DNA of 47,939 nucleotides, from positions 1 to 47,939 of the forward strand of contig JAFAEW010000044.1 of NCBI GenBank assembly GCA_023423835.1. The letters run 5' to 3'. Shown here in pieces: positions 32,145 to 41,531 of this stretch. The DNA is from Bacteroidota bacterium. Its GTDB lineage: Bacteria > Bacteroidota > Bacteroidia > Chitinophagales > Chitinophagaceae. The translations under genes and the position numbers were made by a program. How positions within the stretch are numbered: the first letter of the stretch is position 1; the number at the start of each line of letters is the position of its first letter. The notes under the pieces are model-generated. The model did not search any database. It was given only the letters and a program-made list of their open reading frames with translations, and was not told the DNA's origin.

Positions 32145-34289
32145 ATGAGAAGTAGATTGATTTACTCTATTGGCGTACTCTTACTCGTGATGCAGGCATT
32201 CACGGTTAATGCGCAAAAAAAGCCCAACGTTATCTATATAACAGTGGACGATTTAAGTATTTGCTTTGATTCTTATGGCAATCCGGAGGTTAAGACTCCG
32301 AATATTGACCGGCTGGCCAGCCATGGAACATTGTTCAAAAACGTTTATTGTCAATATGCGTTATGCAATCCAAGCCGCACTTCTTCGCTTAGCGGACAGA
32401 GGCCGGACAAGACGCAGGTTTTTGATAACCAGGCAGATCCGCGGAAAGTGTTAGGGCCAAACTTCCGTTTTCTTCCGGAGTTTTTCCATGATAACGGATA
32501 TCAGACAGAGCGTTATGGAAAAGCCGGACCATGCGGTCACGAATTTTCTGTAAGCTGGGATTGGGGTTCGCTTTTACACGGAAAATCGTATAAGGTTGAG
32601 GGCGATCCATACTGGTGGATCGATACCACTTATGATTCTGAAGATGAGACCTTCAGGGCACAGTTAACCGACGAAATGATCGGCAGAATGAGAAAGCCGG
32701 TTTCTGAACCTTATTTTTATGGCTTTGCGATGTCAACCCACAATCCATTTACTCCGCTGCTGGAAAACTGGAACAAGCTCGGCGATCCAACTGTTCAGGA
32801 AAAACTGAAAGTTGACATGGACGGGAATTATGGAAATGTTGTTGGGAATGGTTCAGGAAACATTATCCTTCCCGATGCTCCGGCAAATGATCTCGATGAC
32901 ATTCCTGCGCCTGCGCTAAAGAAACCGATCATCTATCCCGATGATGAGTGGCAAAGAATGCGCCATGCCTATTATTCTGAAATAATCGAATTAGACGACG
33001 TTTTAGGAACATTATTGGATGAACTAGACAGAACCAACGCCTGGGATAATACAATCATCGTATTTTCTTCTGATCATGGTATTCATCTTGGAGAACATGG
33101 AGGACAATGGCTCAAACAAACCTTGTTTGAGGAAACCTTACGGGTGCCGCTGATCATTTGCGCCCCCGGCAAGAAAAAAGGAGCAATTTGTGAAAGACCG
33201 GTTGAACTTGTAGACCTGTTTGCCACATTAAACGAGTTGGCAGGTATTCCTGCTCCTCCTGACCATCAGGGCGCCAGCTTAGTGCCGCTTTTGGAAAATG
33301 CTAATGCAGTGTGGAAAAAAGGTGTATTTGGCCAGGTACAAAGAAAAATGAATAAAGAGCTCGTAGTGGGCAGATCGGCCAGAACTCAAACTTTTGTTTA
33401 CAATTCATGGGAAAAGTATGGCGAAGAACTTTACGACATCGTAAATGATCCGTTCCAATACACTAACCTCGCATTGAATCCAGCCTATCAGACTGAATTG
33501 ACCAAAATGCGCAACCTGCTGGCCGGTGGCTGGGAGGCTGCTTTACCACCTGCTTATAGAAAACGCGTGTTTTATGAGGATAAAGACGGCGATGGTTATG
33601 GCGGCGATGTTTCGATTGAAGCTTATTTCCCACCGGATGGTTTCACTGCCAAAGGTGGCGATTGCGACGACACCAAAGCCAAGGTTAATCCCGGAGCAAA
33701 AGAAAGGCTCTGCAACGGAATCGATGATAATTGTAACGGCGTTATCGACGAAGGACTTCCGGTGCCAACCGTTAAAGTAACCGGTAATACAGATATTTGT
33801 CAAACCGGCTCTGTGAAGCTTAGAACAGCAGGAGGAAAAGCTTATAAGGTTCAATGGAAAAAAGATGGTAAAAACATCAGTGGTGCAACATCCAAGACCT
33901 ATACAGCAACAGAACCCGGTTCTTATACGGTTGTTATATCCAACGATCAGTGCAGTTCCAGTTCAGAAGCAGTGGTTGTTACAAACTCCTGTCCTAAGAT
34001 TTCTCAGGGAGTCGCAGACGGAGTTTCTATAACTTCATCATCCATGAGCGTGTATCCGTCACCATCAAAGGGAAATGTGACAGTGAATTACAATGCGGTT
34101 TCTGCCGGCTCTGTTCAGTTGAAAGTTATTGATATGTCGGGCAAAACCCTCTATATCAACAACCAGAAAATCAGTAAAGGCAAGAACAGCTTCAACTTGC
34201 AGTTGTCGCAGCTTAATAACGGTGTTTATTACCTTCAGATCCTTGATCAGAATAAAACGCTGAATGCAAAATTGGTAATAGAAAAATAA
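32145..34289 (+). CDS. Secreted sulfatase (iduronate-2-sulfatase-like) with MopE-type motif and T9SS domain, copy 1
   Basis: A 714-residue exported enzyme. Signal peptide ends VNAQ. Type I sulfatase domain about 25-455: metal Asp35-Asp36 (VDDL), the formylglycine site Cys74 in CNPSRTSSLSG, 'STHNPFTP' and 'SSDHGIHLGEHGGQW'. CxPSR plus SGQRPD and DxxVDLFATL resemble iduronate-2-sulfatase. Then a MopE-like metal-binding region (about 475-540: DKDGDGYGG, GGDCDD, NPGAKE, CNGIDDNCNG), an Ig-like domain and a T9SS sorting domain (ends NAKLVIEK). Maturation needs a formylglycine-generating enzyme, which is not in the window. The substrate is unknown. Confidence 0.93.
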   Translation: MRSRLIYSIGVLLLVMQAFTVNAQKKPNVIYITVDDLSICFDSYGNPEVKTPNIDRLASHGTLFKNVYCQYALCNPSRTSSLSGQRPDKTQVFDNQADPRKVLGPNFRFLPEFFHDNGYQTERYGKAGPCGHEFSVSWDWGSLLHGKSYKVEGDPYWWIDTTYDSEDETFRAQLTDEMIGRMRKPVSEPYFYGFAMSTHNPFTPLLENWNKLGDPTVQEKLKVDMDGNYGNVVGNGSGNIILPDAPANDLDDIPAPALKKPIIYPDDEWQRMRHAYYSEIIELDDVLGTLLDELDRTNAWDNTIIVFSSDHGIHLGEHGGQWLKQTLFEETLRVPLIICAPGKKKGAICERPVELVDLFATLNELAGIPAPPDHQGASLVPLLENANAVWKKGVFGQVQRKMNKELVVGRSARTQTFVYNSWEKYGEELYDIVNDPFQYTNLALNPAYQTELTKMRNLLAGGWEAALPPAYRKRVFYEDKDGDGYGGDVSIEAYFPPDGFTAKGGDCDDTKAKVNPGAKERLCNGIDDNCNGVIDEGLPVPTVKVTGNTDICQTGSVKLRTAGGKAYKVQWKKDGKNISGATSKTYTATEPGSYTVVISNDQCSSSSEAVVVTNSCPKISQGVADGVSITSSSMSVYPSPSKGNVTVNYNAVSAGSVQLKVIDMSGKTLYINNQKISKGKNSFNLQLSQLNNGVYYLQILDQNKTLNAKLVIEK

Positions 34290-34305
34290 AAAATTGTGCT
34301 CGATG

Positions 34306-34344
34306 GATATGGGAACAGGTTGATTCCTGTTCCCATATCTTTTT
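34306..34344 (+). terminator. Intrinsic terminator between the two sulfatase genes
   Basis: GATATGGGAACAGG and CCTGTTCCCATATC form a perfect 14-bp stem around a 6-base loop, followed by TTTTT. It lies 16 bases after the stop of the first sulfatase gene, so the second probably has its own promoter or depends on readthrough. Confidence 0.95.
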
Positions 34345-34374
34345 AATATTTCCCACCTCCTAAAAATTTTTCAA

Positions 34375-36522
34375 ATGAAAAATGCTCTATTAACCCTGTC
34401 TTTACTGACAGCCTTCAACCTTGCCGCTTTGGCGCAGCAACGTCCGAATGTTATCATGATTGTGGTGGATGATCTAAACATCGGTTTTGATGCTTATGGT
34501 AACCCCAACGCAAAGGCGCCGAATTTTGCGCGCCTGGCAAGCCACGGCGTTCTGTTTAAAACGACCTACGTTCAGTATCCTCTTTGTAGTCCAAGCCGGA
34601 CATCCATTTTAAGTGGCCAGCGGCCCGATGCCACCGGAATTTATAACAACAAACGCGAACCACGCGATGTATTGGGAGCCAATTTCAGATTCCTGCCTGA
34701 ATACTTTCAGGATAATAACTATCGAACAGAAAGAGTAGGCCATATTGGCCCATGTAACCACGAACGTACGGTTACCTGGGATTATGAGGTGGAAGTGAGA
34801 GGCGACGGTTTCGACCACGACGGCTCGCCTGAATGGTGGATCGATACGGTGTACAAGACCGACCGGGAAACCAAACCGGGCGTTGGCGTTTCCACTTTTC
34901 TTCAAAGGCTTAAATCGCCGGTTGAAACACCCTACTTTTATGGTTTGGGGTTAAGAACACACAACCCATTTACACCTAATCTGATTGACTGGAATAAAAC
35001 CGGCGACCCGACCGTTAAGCAACCTTTGCCTATCGACCGTCAACACAATTATACCAATGTTTTTGGGAACGGTTCGGGCAATATCGTTATTCCAAATACA
35101 CCGGCCAACGACCTCGACGATATTCCTCCCATCGCTTTGAAACAACTGATGGTGTATCCCGATGATGAATGGAGACGTTTGAGACACGCCTATTCAGGGG
35201 AGATCATACAAACGGACAATCTTCTCGGAGATGTGCTTGATGAAATTGACAGGCAAAACTTATGGGAAAATTCTATAATCGTATTTTTCTCAGACCATGG
35301 CTTACATATGGGCGAACACCAGGGTTTATGGTTGAAAGGAACCTGTTTTGAAGAATCCTTGAGAGTTCCTTTTGTGATTTGTGCACCGGGTAAAAAAAGA
35401 GGCGTAGTTTGCGACAGGCCGGTTGAAATGGTTGACCTTTTCCCTACCCTTACTGAGTTATGTAACCTGCCGTTGAGGAAAGACCTTCAGGGATCAAGTT
35501 TGGTTCCATTACTGGAAAATCCCGCTGCTGAATGGAAAAAGGCGGTTTTCGGACAGGTTAACCGTTCTCTTTCCGACGAATTTAGAGGCGGCCGGGCGGT
35601 TAGAACCGAACAGTACTCCTACCGCTCCTGGATAGATGGAACGCAGGGCGAAGAACTATACGACATTGTAAAAGATCCTTATGAGTATACCAACCTGGCC
35701 GGCAATCCTGACTACAAGTCCACATTGAATGAAATGAGGATACTTCTGGCGCGTGACTGGAAGGGGGCGTTACCGCCCGATTACAAAAAGCAAACCTTTT
35801 ATCAGGACAAAGACGGTGATGGATATGGTAGCGACGTTACAACCACCGCCTATTTTGCGCCCGACGGATACGTTGAAAGAGGTGGCGATTGCGATGACAC
35901 CAATGGAAAAATAAATCCGGGTGCAAAAGAAAAGGCGTGTAATGGAAAGGATGACAACTGCGATGGCCGGATTGATGAAGGTCTTCCCGTGCCTCCGATA
36001 CATGCGTCAGGAAACGGCGATATCTGCCAGACGGGTTCAGTTACACTGAAAACCGTGAATGGTAGCGGTTTTACCTATAAATGGTTTAAAAATAATGTAG
36101 CAATACCGGGTGCTGACGCCAAAAAATATGTAGCCACCAGCACCGGCACTTACACCGTATTCGTTGCACAGAAAGACAAGGGATGCGGCAATATGTCGGC
36201 CCCGGTTATGGTTACCAACTCCTGCCCTAAATTCAGCGGCACCCAGTCAGATGAAATGGAAATTGCAGAGGATGCAATAAATGTTTACCCTTCTCCTTCA
36301 AAAGGCAATCTGACAGTGGAATACAGGAGTACCGGCACTCAAAATGTTTCTTTGAAGGTTACGGATCTGGCGGGTAAACTGCTGTACACAGCCACTGAAA
36401 ACACTGTCAAAGGCAATAACAGTTTCCGGCTAAATCTCTCCAATCTTTCATCCGGAATCTATTATTTGCAAATAAACAATGGAAAGCAAACATTGATGAA
36501 GAAGTTTGTAATTGAAAAATAA
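34375..36522 (+). CDS. Secreted sulfatase (iduronate-2-sulfatase-like) with MopE-type motif and T9SS domain, copy 2
   Basis: A 715-residue paralogue of the preceding gene with the same architecture throughout: signal peptide (ends LAALAQ), sulfatase domain with Asp32-Asp33 and formylglycine Cys71 in CSPSRTSILSG, 'RTHNPFTP', 'FSDHGLHMGEHQG', MopE-like DKDGDGYG/GGDCDD/NPGAKE/CNGKDDNCDG, Ig-like domain and T9SS sorting domain (ends MKKFVIEK). The two copies differ widely in the substrate-pocket region after the 'YQTERYGK/YRTERVGH' position, so specificity may differ. Starts 30 bases after the strong terminator of copy 1. Confidence 0.93.
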   Translation: MKNALLTLSLLTAFNLAALAQQRPNVIMIVVDDLNIGFDAYGNPNAKAPNFARLASHGVLFKTTYVQYPLCSPSRTSILSGQRPDATGIYNNKREPRDVLGANFRFLPEYFQDNNYRTERVGHIGPCNHERTVTWDYEVEVRGDGFDHDGSPEWWIDTVYKTDRETKPGVGVSTFLQRLKSPVETPYFYGLGLRTHNPFTPNLIDWNKTGDPTVKQPLPIDRQHNYTNVFGNGSGNIVIPNTPANDLDDIPPIALKQLMVYPDDEWRRLRHAYSGEIIQTDNLLGDVLDEIDRQNLWENSIIVFFSDHGLHMGEHQGLWLKGTCFEESLRVPFVICAPGKKRGVVCDRPVEMVDLFPTLTELCNLPLRKDLQGSSLVPLLENPAAEWKKAVFGQVNRSLSDEFRGGRAVRTEQYSYRSWIDGTQGEELYDIVKDPYEYTNLAGNPDYKSTLNEMRILLARDWKGALPPDYKKQTFYQDKDGDGYGSDVTTTAYFAPDGYVERGGDCDDTNGKINPGAKEKACNGKDDNCDGRIDEGLPVPPIHASGNGDICQTGSVTLKTVNGSGFTYKWFKNNVAIPGADAKKYVATSTGTYTVFVAQKDKGCGNMSAPVMVTNSCPKFSGTQSDEMEIAEDAINVYPSPSKGNLTVEYRSTGTQNVSLKVTDLAGKLLYTATENTVKGNNSFRLNLSNLSSGIYYLQINNGKQTLMKKFVIEK

Positions 36523-36543
36523 GATCAATGAATGTGAAAAATC

Positions 36544-36577
36544 AAAGAGGCTTCCCAATGCGGATGCCTCTTTTTTT
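36544..36577 (+). terminator. Terminator after the second sulfatase gene
   Basis: AAAGAGGCTTCC pairs with GGATGCCTCTTT (12 bp with one T-T mismatch) around a 6-base loop, followed by seven T. The A run on the left would let it act for the converging DUF5686 gene too. Confidence 0.9.
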
Positions 36578-36589
36578 ATTCTGCCGTCT

Positions 36590-39073
36590 CTACAAACTGA
36601 ATCTTGCTCCAAAAAACACTCCAAACCTTTCGGCTGAATTTGAAGGCAGAGGACGAGGCAATACGCGCCAGATACAATCGATCCTGAAAAACTTGAAAAT
36701 GTTGTCAATACCCGTTCCTACTTCCATGTACAATTTTCCATCGAGCGTTTTGAAGGGATAATCTCCCACAAAGTTCAATGCTTTGTTTGAGGAGGATAAG
36801 ATTCCAATAACTGCCTTCGCTTCCCAGAATTGCCGTAGTTTCATTTTGCGGGTTAATGGTATATAACGGAAGATGCCGCTGCCAACGTTGTGTTCAAAAT
36901 TAAATCCTGCATAAGCATCGGTGAGATATTCGAAACGATTTATGAGGTTAAAAGAGTATTTGCTGTAATAGTACCAGTCATTTCCGGGCAACTGTGCCAA
37001 CAACTGATACGGCACGGTTCCAAATAATTTTCCGCCAAAAAAGTTATAGTAAAAAGTCCCGTAGGGCGGAATTTTCAGATAATCAGAAACACTGAGATCG
37101 ATCCTGTTGTAACTGTTGCTGCTGTTTAGAACGCCGGAGAAACCATGAGCGTATTTCAATTCTACGATGGGATAATCACTTCCAAAGCTCGAGCGACTGA
37201 AATTCTCCACCAAAAATCTTTCCTGGTAGGCATACCGCAGCCTTACTGAAGTTTCGAACGTGCTGAAGGGATCACTTCCTTTTCCCGGGAAAAACTGAGC
37301 ACCCGGAAGATTCAACAGCGCTTCATACCGTTTACTTAATGCTGTTACCCGGATCGAAAAATTTTTGAACGTTTCACCGAAATACTCCAGCTTCCGCTCT
37401 TCAACCTTTTGAAATTTTGATGGAATTCCCGGCTTCCGCAAAAAGGACGCAAATAGATTATCGCTTCCCAACTGATCGTAAACGATCTGACCATTATCGA
37501 TATCCGATTTGTAGGAAGCGCTGATGTATCGCCACGGTTCACGGCTGAATTGGTACCGCACTTCTGCCTTTCCTTTATATTCCTGGTCCTTGAAACCATA
37601 GGCAATATAACCGTTTAAATACCATCGTTCGCTAAAACCACGATTTGTTGCGAGATCAAAACGGACCCTCGTTCCTTCCAGTGAATTGTTCGTTAACCAG
37701 TAATACCACGGACCGATTACAAAATTCCCAATGTATTTTGTGCCCGACGTTCCAAAATCGATCAGGTTTCGGTAGCGGTTAAAAGTTTTATTCTGATAAA
37801 GCGTGTCTAACAGGTGAATAGCATTCTGTTCGTTTTTATTCAACGGTTCAAAGCGATTTTTCACCCAAAATGAATCAGGAAGATTCTGCCGGTCGGGCAG
37901 TACAATTATTTCTTCCGACGATTTACTTTTATTAAGTTCATCCATTATTGCCGGATTGTTGATGCTGATATTTCTGTAGGTGGTGGTTTTCTTTCCTTTC
38001 AATCCCATGTAATTTTCTCCTGCAGGTGCCAGATCGACCACGAATTTATCCTTATACAAAAACCAGATAGAATCGCTGATGGGCTTGAATTCCTGAATGA
38101 GCGTCAATCCTTTTACAAAATTGATATTCACCTCCGCTGACGGTCGCAGTGTTATCTTTTGAATGGAAAAGCTGGTGTCATGAATGTAAGCATCTCCATC
38201 AAAAGTGTTCTCGCCCTTCCGTTTCGGGGAAAATAAAAAGTGCACCAATCTCTTGTTGCCTAAATACTGCGTGTCGCCCAATTTAAAGTTATAATACTTG
38301 TCGGCATTTTCACTAAACGGACTGATGAACGATTTGTCAAAAACGGGTATCAGATTGTTATAGACATCAATATTCTGATAGGTGGATCCAAGTTGTTTTA
38401 ATATACTCTCATTATTAACACCCTTTGCCCTCGTTGCTTTTATCACTTCGCGGGTGCGGTAAGGCTGCTTCTGGTAATAAAAATCAGAAATCGTTTCCGT
38501 AAGATAGATGGGAAGAAAAGGTTTACTCTCACTTACGCTGTCTGTATAATTAAAGATGAAATTCAACGGTTTTAATGCGATGTTTTTTTCGAGCTTTTCC
38601 CGGTTGATATTATTCAAATCGAGCTCGAGTTTGTTATACACTTCATAGGAATAATTGTCGAATCTTGATTTTTGGTTGAAAGGTTTCCTCGCCATCACCT
38701 TTTTCCAAAACCATAAAGCACGGTTGTACTTTACCCTTACAACCGCTTCGTTTTGAGCAGGAAGCACGTCAAGATAAACCGTCACAAAGGCGCTGTCTTT
38801 GAGGCTTTCGGAAGGAATGAGGGTGGAATAATATCCTACACTCGTAATTTCCAGGCTGTCATTTTGCGGCCATTCATTCAACTGAAAGGAAAACCGGCCC
38901 GCTGAATCGCAACTTACGCCTCCGCCGGAGTATTTGAAGAACACAGAAGCAAAAGCAATGGGTTCCTCGCTTTGTCTGTCAACCACCTGACCGCTCAAAA
39001 CCTTTGTTTGTGCTGTTGTTGCAAAAGAACAGAACAACAAAAAAAATGCGAAAGCACAGATCTTTTTGCACAT
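36590..39073 (-). CDS. DUF5686 outer-membrane protein with carboxypeptidase-like regulatory domain
   Basis: An 827-residue exported protein. Signal peptide ends TTAQ. Residues about 25-110 form a carboxypeptidase-D regulatory-like domain ('VLSGQVVDRQSEEPIAFASVFFKYS'), the usual N-terminal module of Bacteroidota outer-membrane proteins. The middle matches DUF5686 ('ALWFWKKVMARKPFNQKSRFDNYSYEVYNKLELDLNN', recognised by KKVMARKP and YEVYNKLELDL). The C-terminal half alternates strands and ends in Phe-Ser-Leu, consistent with an outer-membrane beta-barrel. It lacks a TonB box or plug that I can see. Role unknown. TAATTTTA before the start is one base off the -7 consensus. Confidence 0.88.
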   Translation of the reverse strand: MCKKICAFAFFLLFCSFATTAQTKVLSGQVVDRQSEEPIAFASVFFKYSGGGVSCDSAGRFSFQLNEWPQNDSLEITSVGYYSTLIPSESLKDSAFVTVYLDVLPAQNEAVVRVKYNRALWFWKKVMARKPFNQKSRFDNYSYEVYNKLELDLNNINREKLEKNIALKPLNFIFNYTDSVSESKPFLPIYLTETISDFYYQKQPYRTREVIKATRAKGVNNESILKQLGSTYQNIDVYNNLIPVFDKSFISPFSENADKYYNFKLGDTQYLGNKRLVHFLFSPKRKGENTFDGDAYIHDTSFSIQKITLRPSAEVNINFVKGLTLIQEFKPISDSIWFLYKDKFVVDLAPAGENYMGLKGKKTTTYRNISINNPAIMDELNKSKSSEEIIVLPDRQNLPDSFWVKNRFEPLNKNEQNAIHLLDTLYQNKTFNRYRNLIDFGTSGTKYIGNFVIGPWYYWLTNNSLEGTRVRFDLATNRGFSERWYLNGYIAYGFKDQEYKGKAEVRYQFSREPWRYISASYKSDIDNGQIVYDQLGSDNLFASFLRKPGIPSKFQKVEERKLEYFGETFKNFSIRVTALSKRYEALLNLPGAQFFPGKGSDPFSTFETSVRLRYAYQERFLVENFSRSSFGSDYPIVELKYAHGFSGVLNSSNSYNRIDLSVSDYLKIPPYGTFYYNFFGGKLFGTVPYQLLAQLPGNDWYYYSKYSFNLINRFEYLTDAYAGFNFEHNVGSGIFRYIPLTRKMKLRQFWEAKAVIGILSSSNKALNFVGDYPFKTLDGKLYMEVGTGIDNIFKFFRIDCIWRVLPRPLPSNSAERFGVFFGARFSL

Positions 39074-39248
39074 AAGGCGGTAAAATTAGTGTTTTTGATC
39101 ACCCTCGAAATATTGCATTATTCCCGGCTATCATATTAAGAGCAGTTTAACAACCCTGCGGTATCAGCATGCGAAATCCTGAGAAAAGTTTACCTCCACC
39201 ATTTTTTTTAGAAGCAGGAAAATTTACCATCAAACGCTTCCAATACCT

Positions 39249-39256
39249 TATTTTTG
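39249..39256 (+). promoter_or_regulatory. -7 element for sucD
   Basis: TATTTTTG, exact TAnnTTTG match, 38 bases before the ATG at 39295. Because it lies downstream of the alternative in-frame start at 39169, it supports the shorter protein. Confidence 0.55.
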
Positions 39257-39294
39257 CGGCATTCTTTAGATTTCTTAGAAATAAACTTAGTTCG

Positions 39295-40167
39295 ATGGCA
39301 GTATTAGTTAACAAAGATTCAAAAGTAATAGTACAGGGATTTACAGGCACGGAAGGCACTTTTCATGCTACGCAAATGATAGAATATGGAACCGCTGTTG
39401 TAGGTGGAGTAACGCCGGGAAAAGGCGGTCAAACCCATTTGGATAAACCGGTTTTCAATACAGTGGCCGATGCGGTAAAAGAAACCGGCGCCAATGTAAG
39501 CATTATCTTTGTTCCACCCGCTTTTGCTGCCGACGCGATAATGGAGGCTGCGGAATCAAAAATTGCGCTGGTAGTTTGTATTACTGAAGGCATTCCGGTT
39601 CAGGATATGGTAAAGGTAAAAAACTATCTGAAGGATTCGGAAACCCGTCTTGTAGGTCCGAATTGCCCGGGAGTGATTACAGCCGGAGAAGCCAAAGTTG
39701 GAATTATGCCGGGATTTATTTTCAAACCCGGAAAGATCGGTATCGTTTCCAAATCCGGCACGCTCACTTATGAAGCCGCTGATCAGGTAGTAAAAGCCGG
39801 ACTCGGAATCAGCACTGCTATTGGCATCGGTGGTGATCCGATCATTGGAACGACTACCAAAGAGGCCGTTGAATTATTGATGAATGACAGTGAAACCGAC
39901 GGCATCATCATGATTGGTGAGATCGGCGGTGGAATGGAAGCCGAAGCAGCAAGGTGGATCAAAGAAAATGGCAAAAAACCCGTGGTTGGATTCATTGCCG
40001 GACAGACAGCCCCTCCGGGACGTAGAATGGGACACGCCGGTGCAATTGTTGGCGGTGCCGATGATACTGCCGCTGCAAAAATGAAGATTCTGGCAGAATG
40101 TGGTGTGCACGTGGTGGCAAGCCCTGCTGACATTGGTAAAACAATGGCGGAAGTATTAAATAAATAG
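39295..40167 (+). CDS. sucD: Succinate-CoA ligase (ADP/GDP-forming), alpha subunit
   Basis: Alpha subunit of succinyl-CoA synthetase in the citric acid cycle, converting succinyl-CoA to succinate with NTP formation. Family segments: 'VIVQGFTGTEGTFHATQM' (CoA-binding Rossmann start), 'GGVTPGKGGQTHLDKPVF', 'GPNCPGVI', 'GIVSKSGTLTYEA' and the phosphohistidine site RMGHAGAI. With the ATG at 39295 the protein has 290 residues, the normal size; 42 extra codons upstream show no homology. The beta subunit gene sucC is not next to it. A terminator follows. Confidence 0.97.
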   Translation: MAVLVNKDSKVIVQGFTGTEGTFHATQMIEYGTAVVGGVTPGKGGQTHLDKPVFNTVADAVKETGANVSIIFVPPAFAADAIMEAAESKIALVVCITEGIPVQDMVKVKNYLKDSETRLVGPNCPGVITAGEAKVGIMPGFIFKPGKIGIVSKSGTLTYEAADQVVKAGLGISTAIGIGGDPIIGTTTKEAVELLMNDSETDGIIMIGEIGGGMEAEAARWIKENGKKPVVGFIAGQTAPPGRRMGHAGAIVGGADDTAAAKMKILAECGVHVVASPADIGKTMAEVLNK

Positions 40168-40186
40168 TTTCAAAATACCAAGTTTG

Positions 40187-40217
40187 AAAAGGCTGCACCA
40201 GATGCGGCCTTTTTTTA
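40187..40217 (+). terminator. Intrinsic terminator after sucD
   Basis: AAAAGGCTGCA pairs with TGCGGCCTTTT (11 bp, one T-G pair) around a 5-base loop, followed by further T. It begins 19 bases after the sucD stop. Confidence 0.9.
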
Positions 40218-40223
40218 TCAGGT

Positions 40224-40254
40224 TTTGTTGCGATTCACATTAATATTATCTTTA
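40224..40254 (+). promoter_or_regulatory. Probable promoter of dprA
   Basis: TTTG at 40224-40227, a 19-base spacer and TATCTTTA at 40247-40254, one base off TAnnTTTG. The start codon is 30 bases downstream. Confidence 0.5.
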
Positions 40255-40284
40255 TCATGATCATTTTTCAACACCTGATTTTCT

Positions 40285-41388
40285 ATGTCTATGCCCGACG
40301 ATCGCTTGTTTCAAATCGCATTAACCCAGGTTCCGAATATTGGGCCGATTCAATCGAAACTCCTGTTGCAACAGTTTGCAACGGCGGAAAAAGTATTTCA
40401 GGCATCGGCAAAAGCGCTGGCCGCTGTCGAAAATATGACGGCAAATAAAGTTAAAGCGATCAAATCCTTTAAAGATTTTCAGGGGCCGGAAAATGAAGTT
40501 CTTTTTTTGGACAAGTATAAAATCAAAACCCTTTGCATTACCGATCCGGAATATCCGCAACGTTTGTTGAACTGTTATGATGCGCCTACGCTCCTGTTTT
40601 ACAAAGGAAATCAGGATTTAAATGCATCGAGAATCATCAGCATAATCGGCACCAGAAACAATTCGGATTATGGAAAAATGATGACGGAAAAGCTGGTATC
40701 GGAACTGAAGGATCAGAACGTTGTAATCGTAAGCGGACTTGCTTTTGGAATCGACGCCATTTCGCATAAGGCAGCCCTGCAAAACGGGATTCCCACGGTT
40801 GGCGTTCTTGCGCACGGCCTGGATACTATTTATCCGGGACAACATCTTTCATTGGCAAAAGAAATGGTTGAAAACGGCGGACTGCTGACCGAATGCTTCC
40901 GGCATACCAAACCCGATAAACACAATTTTCCCCGCAGAAACCGCATTGTTGCAGGAATGACAGATGCGACAATCGTAATTGAAACCGCAATAAAAGGAGG
41001 AAGCATGATAACGGCAAAACTGGCTTTCAATTACAACCGCGATGTATTCGCCTTTCCGGGAAAAACAAACGATACAAAAAGTGCAGGTTGCAATTATCTG
41101 ATTCAACAAAACATGGCCTATTTACTTAGCGATGCTGCCTATTTGCTGACTACTCTGGGATGGCAAAAAAGGAAGCCGGGCAATAAGTCGCAAGGAGAAC
41201 TTTTCGTTGATCTATCTGAAAATGAACAAGTAATAGTAAAAATGCTTGAGCAAAGAGAAAGCCTGCACGTTGATGAAATTTATTTGAAAAGCGGATTGAG
41301 CAGCAGCAGTATTGCCTCAAGTATTCTTCAGTTGGAATTGCAAAATATAATTACCGGCCTTCCGGGAAAAATCTACAGGCTTACCTGA
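40285..41388 (+). CDS. dprA: DNA-processing protein DprA
   Basis: DprA binds incoming single-stranded DNA and loads RecA during natural transformation. The 367-residue protein has an N-terminal helix-hairpin-helix/SAM-like part ('VPNIGPIQSKLLLQQF'), the Rossmann core with SIIGTRNNSDYG, 'SGLAFGIDAISHKAAL', 'GLDTIYPGQH', 'GLLTE', 'FPRRNRIVAG' and 'GSMITAKLAFNYNRDVFAFPG', and a C-terminal winged-helix domain (about 305-367). ATG at 40285 or two codons on. It has its own promoter-like element. No other competence gene lies nearby. Confidence 0.96.
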   Translation: MSMPDDRLFQIALTQVPNIGPIQSKLLLQQFATAEKVFQASAKALAAVENMTANKVKAIKSFKDFQGPENEVLFLDKYKIKTLCITDPEYPQRLLNCYDAPTLLFYKGNQDLNASRIISIIGTRNNSDYGKMMTEKLVSELKDQNVVIVSGLAFGIDAISHKAALQNGIPTVGVLAHGLDTIYPGQHLSLAKEMVENGGLLTECFRHTKPDKHNFPRRNRIVAGMTDATIVIETAIKGGSMITAKLAFNYNRDVFAFPGKTNDTKSAGCNYLIQQNMAYLLSDAAYLLTTLGWQKRKPGNKSQGELFVDLSENEQVIVKMLEQRESLHVDEIYLKSGLSSSSIASSILQLELQNIITGLPGKIYRLT

Positions 41389-41469
41389 TCTACGGCGAAT
41401 GTTCTGGGGTGATGTAAATAAGATTACGTGAGGGGGTGCAAGAAGCTATTTACCTGGTGTGGTTGAAAT

Positions 41470-41501
41470 AAAAAGAGGCGGTCTGAAAACCTCAAACCGC
41501 C
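41470..41501 (-). terminator. Intrinsic terminator after the FlgD-like domain protein gene
   Basis: On the minus strand GGCGGTTTGA pairs with TCAGACCGCC (10 bp, one T-G pair) around GGTTT and is followed by TCTTTTT. It starts 31 bases after the stop. Confidence 0.9.
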
Positions 41502-41531
41502 CCGGATCTTAACATGTAATAGTTCGCGAGG

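Noticed and set aside
31927..32148. 73-codon open frame upstream of the first sulfatase
   Set aside because: No signal, domain or coding-like composition, and it overlaps the sulfatase start; more likely leader sequence.
32145..36522. Polysaccharide utilisation locus around the sulfatases
   Set aside because: No SusC/SusD pair, glycoside hydrolase, lyase or hybrid regulator next to them in the window.
39169..39294. 42-codon N-terminal extension of sucD
   Set aside because: It has no counterpart in the family and a TATTTTTG -7 element lies inside it, so the ATG at 39295 is the start.
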